Shown: one piece after another, positions 46,376 through 58,753 of the stretch | How positions within the stretch are numbered: position 1 is the stretch's first letter | Layout: the number at the start of each line of letters is the position of its first letter | NCBI RefSeq assembly: GCF_001625215.2 | Contig: NC_030388.2 | Location: forward strand, 23,300,558 to 23,364,557 | Length of the DNA stretch: 64,000 bases | Direction of reading: 5' to 3' | Origin: Daucus carota subsp. sativus | Lineage: Eukaryota; Streptophyta; Magnoliopsida; Apiales; Apiaceae | The notes under the pieces: generated by a model | Database searches by the model: none | The model's input: only the letters and a program-made list of their open reading frames with translations | What the model was told of the DNA's origin: nothing | Made by a program: the position numbers and the translations under genes

Positions 46376-49300
46376 TTAGGCATTTGAAGAAACTGGACTT
46401 AAAGGGATGACTGAATCTGGAAAATCTGTTCTTTGTCCAGCTAAGGAATAATAAGCAAGTATATGTGCCGGTTGTTCAGTTTCGACAGGCTCTCCAAGGG
46501 CACCAGCATGAACGTCGCGTCTGGTAGGTATCAATTCAATATTCCAGAAAGGGCGAGCCATGGCTAAGAGAGCATTACTTGTTTGGGATCTTCTATATCC
46601 TTGCACCCATAAGTACCTTAACGAAGCTAGCTGCAATGCAGCACTGGCAATTGCACTTTCGCTGAAGGAACAGCCCCTCATTTCTAGCTTTTGCAACTTA
46701 GGGCACCCTCTAGATAATGCCAGAAGCCCAGCATCAGACTGTCCTACATAACCTAGAAGCATCCATCTCACATTTTGGCTGTATTGGCCTATAAAACCAA
46801 GACCGGCATCTGTCAATCCCCCAAGCCGAAGATATAAAGCAAACCTTCTAAGCTCATGGCAACCTCTTAATAGAGCTTGAACTCCGAAGTCAAGTGGTAA
46901 ATCGGCTACGTTTTCTTGTTGATCAAGCAAGACCAATCGAAAATCACAAAGTTTTTTCAAATGTCTGCCCATGCACTCTAAAGATTCATTTGTAATATCA
47001 GTAACATATACAGCCAGGTACTCCAACTCGAGACATCCTTCTGCCAAAGATATTAATCCTCTCTGTGTCACAACGCCTTCCACGTCTTCCATTTCTTGTT
47101 CATCTGCACCTCGCTCAATCCTAAGCCTCCTTAGTTTCTTGCAAGAATTTGCAAGAACTCCCAATCCTCTATCACCAATAACGTTTCTGGTCTGTTTGAT
47201 AGAAAAGAAGGGCAATGATGAAAAAGATAAAGACTAGTACTATATAAAGTATAATTGTACATCATCTTTATCCGTATTATATATGGTATATTGTTACATG
47301 AAATTAGTAGGCATATTCAAGGTCCAATCTCATGGATAAGTATCCGAGAAATCAGAACCGAAAGAGAGACATATAACTGTAAGAAACCAGGATCTGAGCT
47401 ATTAGCCTAATGACCTTAAACATGTTCAAAGATTCAAACAAGTCAATACACGGAGGAAAAGCACACTTTTTCTTGACCTTTTTATTATGTATATGCATCT
47501 GTTTGTAAAAATAAGATGGCTAAAAGGAAACAAGTTCTATATATAGCCTCTTATCTAAATATCAAAGAAACAATATACAAATATGTGTCAATGCAGAGAA
47601 CATGATAGAATTTATGAGTTTACCTCGAGAACTTCCAAGTTGGGACACCTTTGAATCAATAGGCAATGGTCCTCTGTGTCGAGCAGAGCATAGAGAAGAT
47701 CTATTTTCTTTATTCGGGATGCAAAAGGAAATACATGGGGTAATTCATGCTTCCCCAAGTATGTTAGGCCCAAGATACATAATTTTGGGGGAACGGGTAC
47801 ACTTTTATACTTGTCTGGCTGGTCATTAAAGGAACCTCCACCAAATTCTTCCAGTGCAGATACTGCCCCGAAGAAGCCAACAAGGTCCAAAACTTCACAA
47901 TCACTAATTTTGACAGAGACTAAAGATTTACAGTTCTTGGCTATGAGTTCAAGGTCGTGGTAGCTGACTTCAGAGAGCTCAGTCATATAAAAATTAAGAG
48001 TTTCAAGAACTGTGTTGTGCAATGCAAGCTCGTGCAGCCATTCTCCACTGTTTTCTACAATTGTGCTCTCTTCCATATATAAAGTTCGTATGTTTCTGAA
48101 AAGTTGGTAGTGCATCAAAGACATACGCATCAGACATCCATATTACGAAAAAGCTTAGAAACCAAATGATCACGCACTCTCAAGTAGTGCATAAAAACAT
48201 CCTAGTTTGTTTGTGCTTAATTATAGTAGTTCAGAGCTTGACTTAGCATAGTAAAGCATTCCAACAATCACAGTCTAAGTAACACATAGATAAGAGTTTG
48301 CATACTTGGTTCTCTTTACTGTTAATTCCAGTAACATGGACCACAGTCTACTAATACTGTCAGTTAAAACTATTTATACCACTCTACATCTCCTGAAATG
48401 AATATCATAAATGACCAAGCTGGTAACCGGAGATAATTAGGACTTTCGAGGATTGAAGATCGGTGGGCCCCAAAAAAATTACCATAAGAGTACCAAATGT
48501 CCTAATCTTTCATTTTAATGAGTTGATTCTGCAAGTATATAGGAGTATCAAACAATGAAACTAAATAACTGATATTCCGAGGTTTCCAAGGTTTCCCAGA
48601 CAATAAGCAAAGGTAATTCCAACTATCCAGATTTATCTCTCATTGGAGCCTGAAACTCATCTTATGTTTTCGTTAGGTGAGGCGATTCTACACATGTTTT
48701 AAACACTACAACTTTTCACATTAAACACTTTAAGCCTGCTTTGTAACAACCGTGCCAAGTTCTGATACATCCCCCCTTGTTAGGCTTTTGGCAAACCACT
48801 TTTCCCCCAAAACCACCGACCTATTTCCTCATCCCATCAAACACCTTATCTATTCCTTTCCATTCATGTAATCATATACATTATCTCAGATCATAAAAGT
48901 TCTCATTTAACTTTAAACATCAAAACTAACTAATATAAACTCAAAACAGGTACCATCTCCTCAAATTACAAGCCTACACATAAATTGCCCAAATGTCTCT
49001 CGCTCATTATTTATTTATCAGAACAGATACTAATTTGCAAAGCATATAACGCTAATTAATAAAAACAAAAGAAACAAACAAGCATAAAATCAGAAATAAA
49101 CCTGCAAGAACGAGTGATATGCAACAATCCATCCGTAGAAAAGCCAGAGCACTTATCAAGTCTCAGGACCTGGAGCGTCCTGCCACGCGCCTTCGCAAGC
49201 AAGACCAGATCCTCATCCTTAACAATCATGCGCCTAAAGTGAAAAGACTTGAGACAAACAAAGCTCCTGGAGAACTCAAGCACCCAGGAGCTAACATAGC

Positions 49301-49583
49301 CTCCCCAGTCCTCAGGAATCAAGTTGAACATAGCCGCACGTGGCTTCCCCTTGAGCTTCACAGACTCTATGTGGCTGAATCTGTGGAGTAGCTGCTTGGG
49401 CGTGCATGTGTAGCAGAAGGCGATTGTGATGTGCTTTCTTGTGAGCGCGTCGAGATGGTACCATCGAGAGCAGACGAGAGAGACGGAGTCGCGGTCCTTT
49501 GGATCGGTTATGTAAGGGATGACGCACTCGAAGATTGTGTCTGACATGGTGGTGTGGGTTGGGTTTGTTGTACGCTCGTCCAT
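46376..49583 (-). CDS. COI1: COI1, F-box/LRR jasmonate receptor
   Basis: Three exons, join(46376..47191, 47624..48095, 49102..49583), give 589 aa, close to Arabidopsis COI1 (592). The F-box (DTIFECVIPYITDPKDRDSV, CSRWYHLDALTRKHI) links it to the SCF E3 ligase through SKP1; the rest is the leucine-rich repeat solenoid that binds jasmonoyl-isoleucine, inositol phosphate and JAZ repressors. Segments that hold the known ligand-pocket residues are kept: KGKPRAAMFNLIPEDWGGYV (Arg85 region), LRRLRIERGADE (Arg348), LEYLAVYVTD (Tyr386), LCDFRLVLL (Arg409) and SLRYLWVQGYRR (Trp519 region). Intron positions match the plant gene. It should be a working nuclear receptor that triggers JAZ degradation. Confidence 0.96.
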
Positions 49584-49587
49584 GGCT

Positions 49588-49630
49588 GTAAGAAACAGAG
49601 AGAGATTAGAGAGAGAGAGAGAGAGAGAGA
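49588..49630. repeat. (GA)n tract in the COI1 leader
   Basis: A GA-rich run directly upstream of the start codon (CT on the coding strand), typical of plant 5' UTR pyrimidine-rich leaders. Confidence 0.85.
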
Positions 49631-50218
49631 CTCTGTGTGCAAGTTGTGCGGCGCAAACGTAAGAAAATCAAAAGGGGATATAACAAATCCAAAAGATAAA
49701 CAGTGGGAGTGGGGAGATGCTGTCATAATATTATTGTAGCGCGGAGTCGGAATTAGATCGGAACTGATACATATTTTTCTATCGAGTATTTTATATAATA
49801 TTTTTATATAAATGGTTTGAACTTTTAGCTAACGAAATTTGTTTGATTGGACGGATTGGTATTCAAGAGTTGAGAAAATGTTTAAAAATAATGGAGGAAC
49901 AGAAGATATTATGGTAATAATTGTGGGAGGACTGGACAAATAGTTGTGGAGGACTATGATTAATGAAAAAACATTGTTACAGACTAGTAACAGGAGTGTA
50001 TGGACGTAAAGGTAAAAAAGTACTGTTGATTGGTCTATGCAATAGTACAGTAACGCGGTAAAAAATTACTAATGTTGATGCTGAGTTGATTACTTGATTT
50101 GATGGAAGGATCTGGTTTCACTTTTATGATAACGGTAAATTATTGAGATCTGTACATGTTTGTTTTTATCTAGAGTCGACTTCACCATATTATACAGTGA
50201 TATTCCTTAATTTTACTA

Positions 50219-50453
50219 CTACCTCCGTCCCATTTTAAATGCTTTTGACTTTTTTACACGTATTTTAAGATGTTAAAAAAATCACATCTAAATATAATTA
50301 TTTCTTATAAAATTTATATCAAATAAAAGTTTAGAATCTAAACTTTTATTTAATATAAGAATTGAATTTTTTTATTAAGTGTAGATATTGTTTTTTTACA
50401 CCTCAATATACGTGTCAGAAAGTCAAACATCAGTTAAAATGGGACAGAGGGAG
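50219..50453. mobile_element. Stowaway-type MITE
   Basis: A 235-bp element with ends CTACCTCCGTCCCATTTTAA and TTAAAATGGGACAGAGGGAG, flanked by TA on both sides (50217-50218 and 50454-50455). The arms form a long imperfect hairpin. Confidence 0.85.
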
Positions 50454-52062
50454 TATGTCGGTTTGACTCGTAAATTTTTAAAAACCCCCTTCGTATAATT
50501 TGGATAATCATTCCAATTTATACGATTTTTGTGACATTTTATATTATTGTTGTATGATATTTTTCTTACTCTTTTACGAGAGAAAGAGTGATTTGAAAAT
50601 AAAGATTTATTTTGAGAAATTTGTTTACAAATATATTTTATTTTTCAATAAATAACAAGCAAGAAAATTTTAATATTCTTTATTTGAAATAGTTTATATT
50701 TTTAAAAAGTTATATTTATATATTTTTTAAAGTATAAGTAAATTATATAAATCAGATAAGTCAAACGGTCATTATCATCTTCCAAGTAAACATCAAGTTT
50801 TAGTTTTTTAATTAACGGTTCTCTTATGATGTGTTCATGTACACACGTTGATGCTGAATTTAAGTTTAATTTATTTTAATTGATTCATATTAATTTTTTC
50901 CCTCTCATTTTTAACACTTTATCTCAACTGCTTGATACGAATTATAAGGTGCATATAAAGTATAGATTTACAAAAAATTTTAAAAGTTTTATTGTTCCGT
51001 CTAAAAGTTCAAACATTAAATTTTTAATCAGAAGAAATTTTTTTAAATAATTTATTAAATTATGTTTTATATGAGACTTAAAATGAGTGATAAATGCTCG
51101 TCTTTCAATATTAAGAATTGAGAAGGACGAAAGTAATACTCTTTTGCGAATAAAAAACCATGCCAATCGATAAGTTATATAAATAAAATTTAGTATATGT
51201 ATTCTTTAGTTAATTCGGTGTTAAACTTGGGTAACCGAAAATAACATGCCAATAGCCAAAGGAACTTCCCAACGCCTTCCCTCCTACTTGGATTCTTTTT
51301 GTAAAGTTACCGCATATTCTTGCTGTTTCATTTACTCCTATGTTAGTTGACATTTTGTGTACAAAGTTTTCTATATAGTTGCTCATCACTTTCCGGTATT
51401 CAAACTGCATTTATTTCTTTTAAATAAAATAAACAATTTATCTGCAATGTAGCCAAGAGAAAAGTTTAATTTCGGCAGTCTGTTCGAATCAAATATTGAA
51501 ATAAATAATACATATGTACTATTCTTCCACCTGCATCTTAAGAGTTGAGACTGAAATAGTACCAACAGAATCGACATTTCGATATGATATATGCAAGAAT
51601 AGTCTTGATTTTTGTAAAAGTAGATTATAAAGATTTTATTTTTTTAAAAAGAGGGTATCACCTTTTTTTGTCTTGATCATAAAAAAAATATGTTAAATAG
51701 TTGATCATATATTATGCTTAAAAATAATAGACTATTTGAGTTTATTTTATTTGTTAATACTTAAAAATAATTATATTTATACTCTCGCTCGGAAATGGAT
51801 GAATGACAGAACCTTCAAATTGGAAATTGCAGCCATGATTGTGACTTGCACAATTAGTTTGCGTCCTTTCATCAATTTTATACTAAAAATTAATGGGTCT
51901 CCGGTGTGCCAATGAGCACACGTTCACACTAAATTTGATGAGTTTGGTAGATTTTAATTGGTGGACTTGGTGTAAATGCAGGGAATATGTTATTTATGAT
52001 TGGATGACCTGCCCCAAACTCATAGAAGTTTGTGCTTATTGTGTGCTAATGGGTACACCATA

Positions 52063-52287
52063 CTACCTCCATCCCAAATTAGATGAGCTCCTTGACTTCG
52101 GGCACTCACTTTAAAGTCCATTGACCGCATAACTACATTATTTATTTTTTAAATTTTATTTTTACAAATAAAAATTTAAATATGAAATTTTCGTTTACAA
52201 AAGAAATATTAAAAAAATAAATTTCGAAACTAAACGGTGAATGCACCTTAAGTTACGTGCCCAAAATCAACTAACTCATGGAGGGAG
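52063..52287. mobile_element. Stowaway-type MITE
   Basis: A 225-bp element with ends CTACCTCCATCCCAAATTAG and CAACTAACTCATGGAGGGAG, flanked by TA at 52061-52062 and 52288-52289. The arms are less well matched than in the other copies. Confidence 0.75.
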
Positions 52288-52841
52288 TAAAAAACTGAAA
52301 ATTAATCATCATACACTTATAGTTAAACATATATATAGATATTTTAGAATTTTATATGCGAATGAATTTTTTCTACACCATATTTATGTCTTTATTGTAA
52401 AAAGAGCATTTCTTGCGGACACTAAATAAATTGAAACCTTATTTGATTTAATATGTCGATGTATATATATACTTAAATATATATTTATAAAGTTTTTAAT
52501 TCTAATATGTAAACAAAACAAGTAATAAAATATAATATTTGAATATCTTTCATCAAATAAAACATTTGAATATCTAAATATATAGATTAGACACGATATT
52601 AGCTATTTAATATGCATTAAACATCATGTAAATAATGTTAATTGTTAATATAATTCTCAAAATTTGAATCTAACTTCTATAAATAAATTGAAGAAATTTC
52701 CACTCTTTTTGCCCCTCATTATTTTAATATATGTCTATATACAATATATAATTACGGACGAAACATATAATTACATATAGTGACGGATTTAGGAAATTTC
52801 ATGTAGTGTACACAAATATCACTAGTACAGAAATGATTTTA

Positions 52842-53152
52842 TGCGTCGCACTTTAGGCGTCGGTTTTACAGGGAGGCGATGCCTTAGACATCTTTATGCG
52901 TCGGGTGATAATTTAACCGACGCATATTGACAATTTCTCTGGACTTTCTGCGTCGGTTTCACAGTTAACCGACGCCTTAAACCATTTTATGCGTCGGGCT
53001 TCAGAATGCCGACGCCTTAGGGTAGTTATAGCGTCGGGTATTGAAACGCCGACGCTATAGAAGTGCAGTTGGACTGGAGCTTTTGCGTCGTGCTTCAGAA
53101 TGCCGACGCCTAAAGTGCCAGCGTCGTCTTTGTGGAACGCCGACGCCTTAGG
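52842..53152. repeat. left subterminal repeat array of the CACTA element
   Basis: Around a dozen copies of GCGTCGG or its complement CCGACGC, often as pairs in opposite orientation about 20-40 bp apart. In En/Spm such motifs bind the TNPA-type protein; here the gene at 58754-62132 is the likely source of a binder. Confidence 0.9.
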
Positions 53153-53194
53153 TAAAGTAAATAAAAAATATATAAATCTATATTATACTATAAT

Positions 53195-54064
53195 AAGCCA
53201 ACATAGGTATATTTTGTAGTCTAATCAGCCGACATGGGTATATTTTGTAGTCGTACAAAATTTTGGTTTGGTCATGTTGGTTTGGTGATTCACTTTATAA
53301 CTAAAAGTCTGCTACACGTAGAGTTCTCATAGTCTTACATCTCTAAACAGTTTTATATACTACAAGATAAAAATTACACAATTATACTTTTAAATATAAT
53401 TTATAATTAGTTAAAAAAATAAAAAAAGTAAATTTACTATCATTAATATATATTACTATGATATAATAATTATTAATAGATGCGTAACTTATAATAGAAA
53501 ATATAAAAAAATATTGCAAAAGCACAATTTTAAAGTGAATATAACCAATTTGTTAATATAATTTAATAAAAATTTAAATTCATTAATATAAAAACACGAA
53601 TAAAATGATGTTAAAATTTAAATTATATATGATACATTTAAAATTATATACTATACTATAATAATTAGCCAACATGGGTATATTTTGTAGTCGTACAAAA
53701 TTTTGGTTTGGTCATGTTGGTTTGGTGATTCACTTTATAACTAAAAGTCTGCTACACGTAGAGTTCTCATAATCTTACATCTCTAAACAGTTTTATATAC
53801 TACAAGATAAAAATTACACTATTATACTTTTAAATATAATTTATAATTAGTTAAAAAATAAAAAAGTAAATTTACTATCATTAATATATGTTACTATTAT
53901 ATAATAATTATTAATAGATGCGTAACTTATAATAGAAAATATAAAAAAATATTGCAAAACCTCAATTTTAAAGTGAATATGTCAATTTGTTAATATAATT
54001 TAATAAAAATTTAAATTCATTAATATAAAAGCATGAATAAAATGATGTTAAAATTTAAATTATA
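53195..54064 (+). repeat. ~440-bp tandem duplication inside the CACTA element
   Basis: The stretch starting near 53200 is repeated from about 53655 with few changes (CATGGGTATATTTTGTAG at 53233 and 53673, an offset of 440 bp). The second copy is interrupted near its end by the Helitron and resumes at 55762. Confidence 0.9.
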
Positions 54065-55761
54065 CTAGCTTATAACCCGTGCAATGCACGGGCGGTTAAC
54101 ATATTTGTTATTTTATTGTATATATTTTAAATTTACCTAATTTTATTGTAAAAATAAAATTATGATAGAATAATGTAGTTAAATAAATGTTTTATTTAAT
54201 AGTTGGAAAAATTCTTCATAGTTTAGTTCGTCAAATGGCTAATTAAAAATTAGGTCGAACATATATATTTTAATGAGAATGTTAAAATATTTTTTTTACA
54301 TGTTATAATTTAAGGAGGCCTATAAACTCAGATATAAACTAACCAATCAACCTTTTAATATTTCATTATTAACAATTAATAATATGGTATAAAACATATT
54401 ATAATTTAAAGAGACGCATGAAATCAAATACCAACCCTTCATACTATCCTAAATTTAATGGTTTGGTTTAATAGATAATAAAAAATATACTATAACATGT
54501 TATAAATTCAAGAGCTCCGTGGGTCGAATACCAACCGATTCACCAAACTCAACTAAGTAACCAACAATTTTTTATTTTCGACTTTAATAGTGTAATAATA
54601 TATATAACATATAATAAATTTGTAATATTTTTTTTAATTTGAGATCATTAGAGTATTTAAAAACAATGTTATTAATGTATTTTGGCTGAATAATATCACA
54701 TGTCATTTATCAATAATTATATATAATGATATTATATTTTTATATATATGGCGCCCGTGTAAATTGTAAAAGCTCGGTTTTTTAGTTAGAAAATCTAAAA
54801 ATGAGTGCGTTTTGATTAAAAAAGCGATTACTATGTTGCTCGAAATTATTTTAGAAGATTGAGTTTTTTGAGCTAAAAAATATATAAAAGATAATTTATT
54901 TTAGTTAAAAAGAATAATTGGTTATAGACATAGATAGGCCCGTACTTCGGTCCAAGTACCGCCCGACCAATATAATAATACTCCCTCTATTTTTCATTAT
55001 TTGACATTTAGACTTTTGGCACACATCTTTACGTATGAATATGTCGCCCATGTCTGTATTAATTGTAAAAGATTAATTTTTTAGTTAGAAAATTTATAAA
55101 AAGATAATATAATTTAGATAAAAAAGTAATTACCATGTTTCTCAGTGGTATATTAGAAGATTGAGTTTTTTAGTCAGAAATATAAAAAAGGTAATATATT
55201 TCAATTAAAAGGATTAATTGGTTATATAAATAGGCCCGCATGTTGGCCCAAATTAAAAAGAATAATTGATTATATAGATAACCCAGAATAATTGGTTATA
55301 TAGATAGGCCCGTATTTTGGCCTAAGTACTAACCTACCAAACTTTTTATGTTTCGGTTTTAAAAAGATTATTATTAATTTGGTAAATAATAATTGGTTAT
55401 ATAGATAGGTCCAGAATAAATTGTTATATTGATATGCCCGTGTTTTGGTCCAAGCACTGGCCTACCAAACTTTTAATGTTTCGGCTTTAGAAGGATTATT
55501 AATTGGTTATATAGATAGCTGTACTTTGGCCCAAATTAAATAGAATAATTGGTTACATAGATAGGCCTAAACTAATTGATTATATAGATGGGCCCGTATT
55601 TTGGCCCAAGTACCGACCGACCGATCAAACTTTTAATGTTTCGGTTTTAATAGTATAGTATAGTTTGGCCCAAGTACTGGCCTATCAAACTTTTAATGTT
55701 TCGGCTTTAGAAGGATTGACACCAAACTTTTAATGTTTCGGCTTTAATAGTATAGTATAGA
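54065..55761 (-). mobile_element. non-autonomous Helitron, 1.7 kb
   Basis: On the minus strand it starts with TCTATACTATACTATTAAAG and ends with a perfect hairpin CCCGTGCATTGCACGGG, then TTATAAG and CTAG. It sits between A and T, as Helitrons do, with no target duplication. The first tandem copy at about 53615-53640 shows the same flanks joined without the insert, confirming both ends. It codes for no RepHel protein. The 5' half consists of diverged repeats of a unit containing TTGGTTATATAGATAGGCCC and AAACTTTTAATGTTTCGGC. Confidence 0.92.
54905..55750. repeat. diverged tandem repeats inside the Helitron
   Basis: At least five copies of a composite unit: AATTGGTTATATAGATAGGC, then CGTATTTTGGCCCAAGTACT, then CAAACTTTTAATGTTTCGG. 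Copies vary in length and are partly shuffled. Confidence 0.8.
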
Positions 55762-58753
55762 TATGATAAATTTAAAATTAGATAACCGCTAGTACAGTTA
55801 ATATCAAAATATAACCCAGAACATAAAAGGAAAAGAAAAGAAGTTGTGCGCGAAAAGCAGTTGTGCGCTTCCAAGACTCCGGACACGACTCTGGACTTCG
55901 TACTCGACTTCTCTTCCGTCTCGTTCGATTAATCATTGCAGGTGTCAATCTCACTTTCTCCCATCTCCATTCTCTTCTCACTTTTCCATTCTCGTCTCTT
56001 TTTCCTGTCTAGTTGTCGAGGGATCAAGGTCTCTTTCTTTTCCGTTTCGAGTTATTTGGGTGTATGATTTCTCGCTAGGTGTTGGGCTGGTTGTTGGGTA
56101 CTGAATTTTCAGTAGAAAGCCTTTGCTGGGCACTTAAGTTTGTTACTACCCATATACTTAATTTTGTTACTGCATTCCAGGTGTTTGATTCATTGCTCGG
56201 TGATGGGTGTTTGAGTTATTTTGCTAGGTGTTGGGGGCTGGTTATTGGGTACATAATTTTGGTTGTGGGTACTTAATTTTGAGTACAAAGTCCTTGCCGG
56301 GTACTTAATTTGATGTCAATTTGATGTTTGTAGCTTTGTTTAGTCATGATGTGATTATATAAAATGTTTAGCTTTACATATTGCAGTGTTTTTTAGTATT
56401 AGTTTTTTGTTAGTATTTTGCGCCATTAGCTTCTTTCAGTTTTTTGTTGGTTTTTTGGTCTAGTATGTTCAGTTCTGTAACATCAATGCTGTGAATTTGA
56501 GTTGGTTTAAACTAGTACTGTAGTTGATGATGCACTTTTGATTTGACTGTACAGTAGCTATTGCTGCTATCAAAATTGTGAGTGTTTGATGAATCAAGTG
56601 ATCCCAAGTTACAATATTCAACATATGATTGTGATTGCCTCTGTCAATTTGATGTTTGTAGATTTGTTTAGTCATGGTGTTATTATATAATATGTCTAGC
56701 GTTACATATCGTAGTGTTTTTAAGGATTTATATTTTGCGCCATTAGCTTCTTTCAATTGTTTCTGCCGTACTTGTAACTATATGACTTCTTGCAGCTCCT
56801 CGAGTTTTTATTTATTTTAAAGTTAAATATATTCTTTTATTTATTTATCTTTTTATTCACAAAGTCTTTGTGGAAACACTTTGTGCCTCAGTAAGGTAAG
56901 GTCGGCATGGATTCTACCTGACATGTATGTTATGTTTGCTTTATGATAATAAGATTAGTCATTTCTTGCAAAAATCTGTCAAATCTTAGTGTTTTAGGTG
57001 TACTAATGCTTTTGCTGAAGTCCAGGAAACTTCAGGGGTGTAGTTTATTATATGTATACCTATGTCGTGAAATCTAGGTGCTGATAATACCATGATATTT
57101 GTTTATTTTAACCCAGAGCCTCCTGGGCTGATTTCGGCCGATTTACAAATATATGTTGATTGTAGTTTTCTGCAAGCACATGCAAAATAATATGCCTTGG
57201 CTTGATATTGCTTTAGTGCAGAAGCTATATTCTTTCAAGAATGTCTAGAATTTAAGTACCGCGAAATCCTGATATACCTTAGACAGGATAACTTGGACAG
57301 CAGCATACTTATTGTAATCTTCCCTCTGTGTATATTGTTGTTGTGAGTGAATAATTGGAGAAGGCAACTGTGTGCACAAACATGGGCTAAATTAGTTGAA
57401 AGATGATGAGAGACTTCATACTAATTGGACATGTCCCATGTTGTTTGCACAAGAGATTTTGGTTTGTAATTGTCTTTTATTTTATCCCACTTGTGTAGCG
57501 CTTTAGGTCATTAGCTGAAGCATGTCAAAGTAGGTGTCATGTCACATGATCTCATTCTGAAATAACCAAGTTAAGAACTTGATAGCATATCAACTGATCT
57601 CATAAGCAGACGACGCATAAAATTGTCTTGTCTAGGTTCTCTTATGAAAGCATTAATGCTATACACTAAAATAAGTGCCAATTGTCTTGTTTAGGTTCTC
57701 AGAGGCAAATATTTCTGTGGGATTTTCTGCTCTGCTGCATCTTGACATCAATCCTGTAGCCAGACTACTGTCAGGTAAATATTGATATTTACAGTTCTAT
57801 TTTTAGTTGCTGAAGAGTCTTATATTATCTATTGCTAGTTAGCTTCTTAAAGTCCCATGTAGCATTGCTCGAATTTCTATGGATTCTTGTTTGTTGTATA
57901 TATAATATCTGTTTTTTTTTAGAGATAGGAATTACAAAATACCAAAAATACAAAAAAAAATAGAGTATAAGAAATATTATTAACATACGATCTGCTTCTC
58001 TCAGTCCCCTGTTAACAGGAGTTTAAGCAGCTTGTTCCTAGTTCCATCACACTAATTTAGTGTGATGGAAGAGACTTTAACTTTGATTGAGTTAACTGTA
58101 GGAAGAGTTCAAATACAAGTAATTATGTTACTAATCTGCGGATCTTAGCTTCAACTCCCTGATTCCAATTATTAATTTAAAGACTTAAGGTTGGTAAAAA
58201 AGCTGGAGTGCAAGTAAATAATAGGGTGTTCTAAACTTATAGATCGAAAAAAAACTTTGAATAACAATTTATAAGTTGATATTAAATTAATATAGGTTGG
58301 ACATATTAGATTTTGTATGTATGCCATATTCTCTTGATTTTGTATGTAAAGATAATATCATAATACTATGTATATGTAGTATTTTTAAAGCTAAATAATA
58401 TCAATAAAATTGTACTCTAGTCGAGACAAATGTGTGAGCAATTATTTTATTTATAGATACAGAATAAAAAAGTAAAGTTATATGTTTTGTTTTAAATATA
58501 AAAAATTGGAAGGAGTTATATTTAGCGCATCATTAATAAAAGTAAAAATAATTAGAGCATTTGGCGTAAAATTAGGTAGAAATAAAATTAGTATTTTATA
58601 AAAATATGTGGTTCTGCTTATTATATCTGATGTGAAAATCTTTCCTGCCTGGTTATTTACATTCTTATCAGCTACCATGTTAGAGTTATACTTAAAAATG
58701 GCACAGTAATATTGTTAAAGTTTTGCCAAGTCCTAATGAATTGTTTCTGGCAG
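55762..58753 (+). other. leader/intron region of the CACTA gene with local duplications
   Basis: A GC-richer stretch at 55840-56060 may be the transcription start and first exon of the element's gene (possible acceptor-like CATTGCAG at 55939). Two local duplications are seen: GTGTTGGGCTGGTTGTTGGG-type units at about 56078 and 56231, and a ~120-bp direct repeat (TCAATTTGATGTTTGTAG, TTTTGCGCCATTAGCTTCTT) at about 56316-56440 and 56643-56755. No frame for a TNP2 transposase is seen. Confidence 0.55.

Larger units (their letters stand above)
49631..52819. other. COI1 promoter side and AT-rich intergenic DNA
   Basis: No gene is seen in about 3.2 kb. It contains two Stowaway-type MITEs and several short repeats such as GTGTGCCAATGAGCACACG (51905-51923) and GTGTGCTAATGGGTACACC (52041), which look like copies of one small repeat family. 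Confidence 0.55.
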
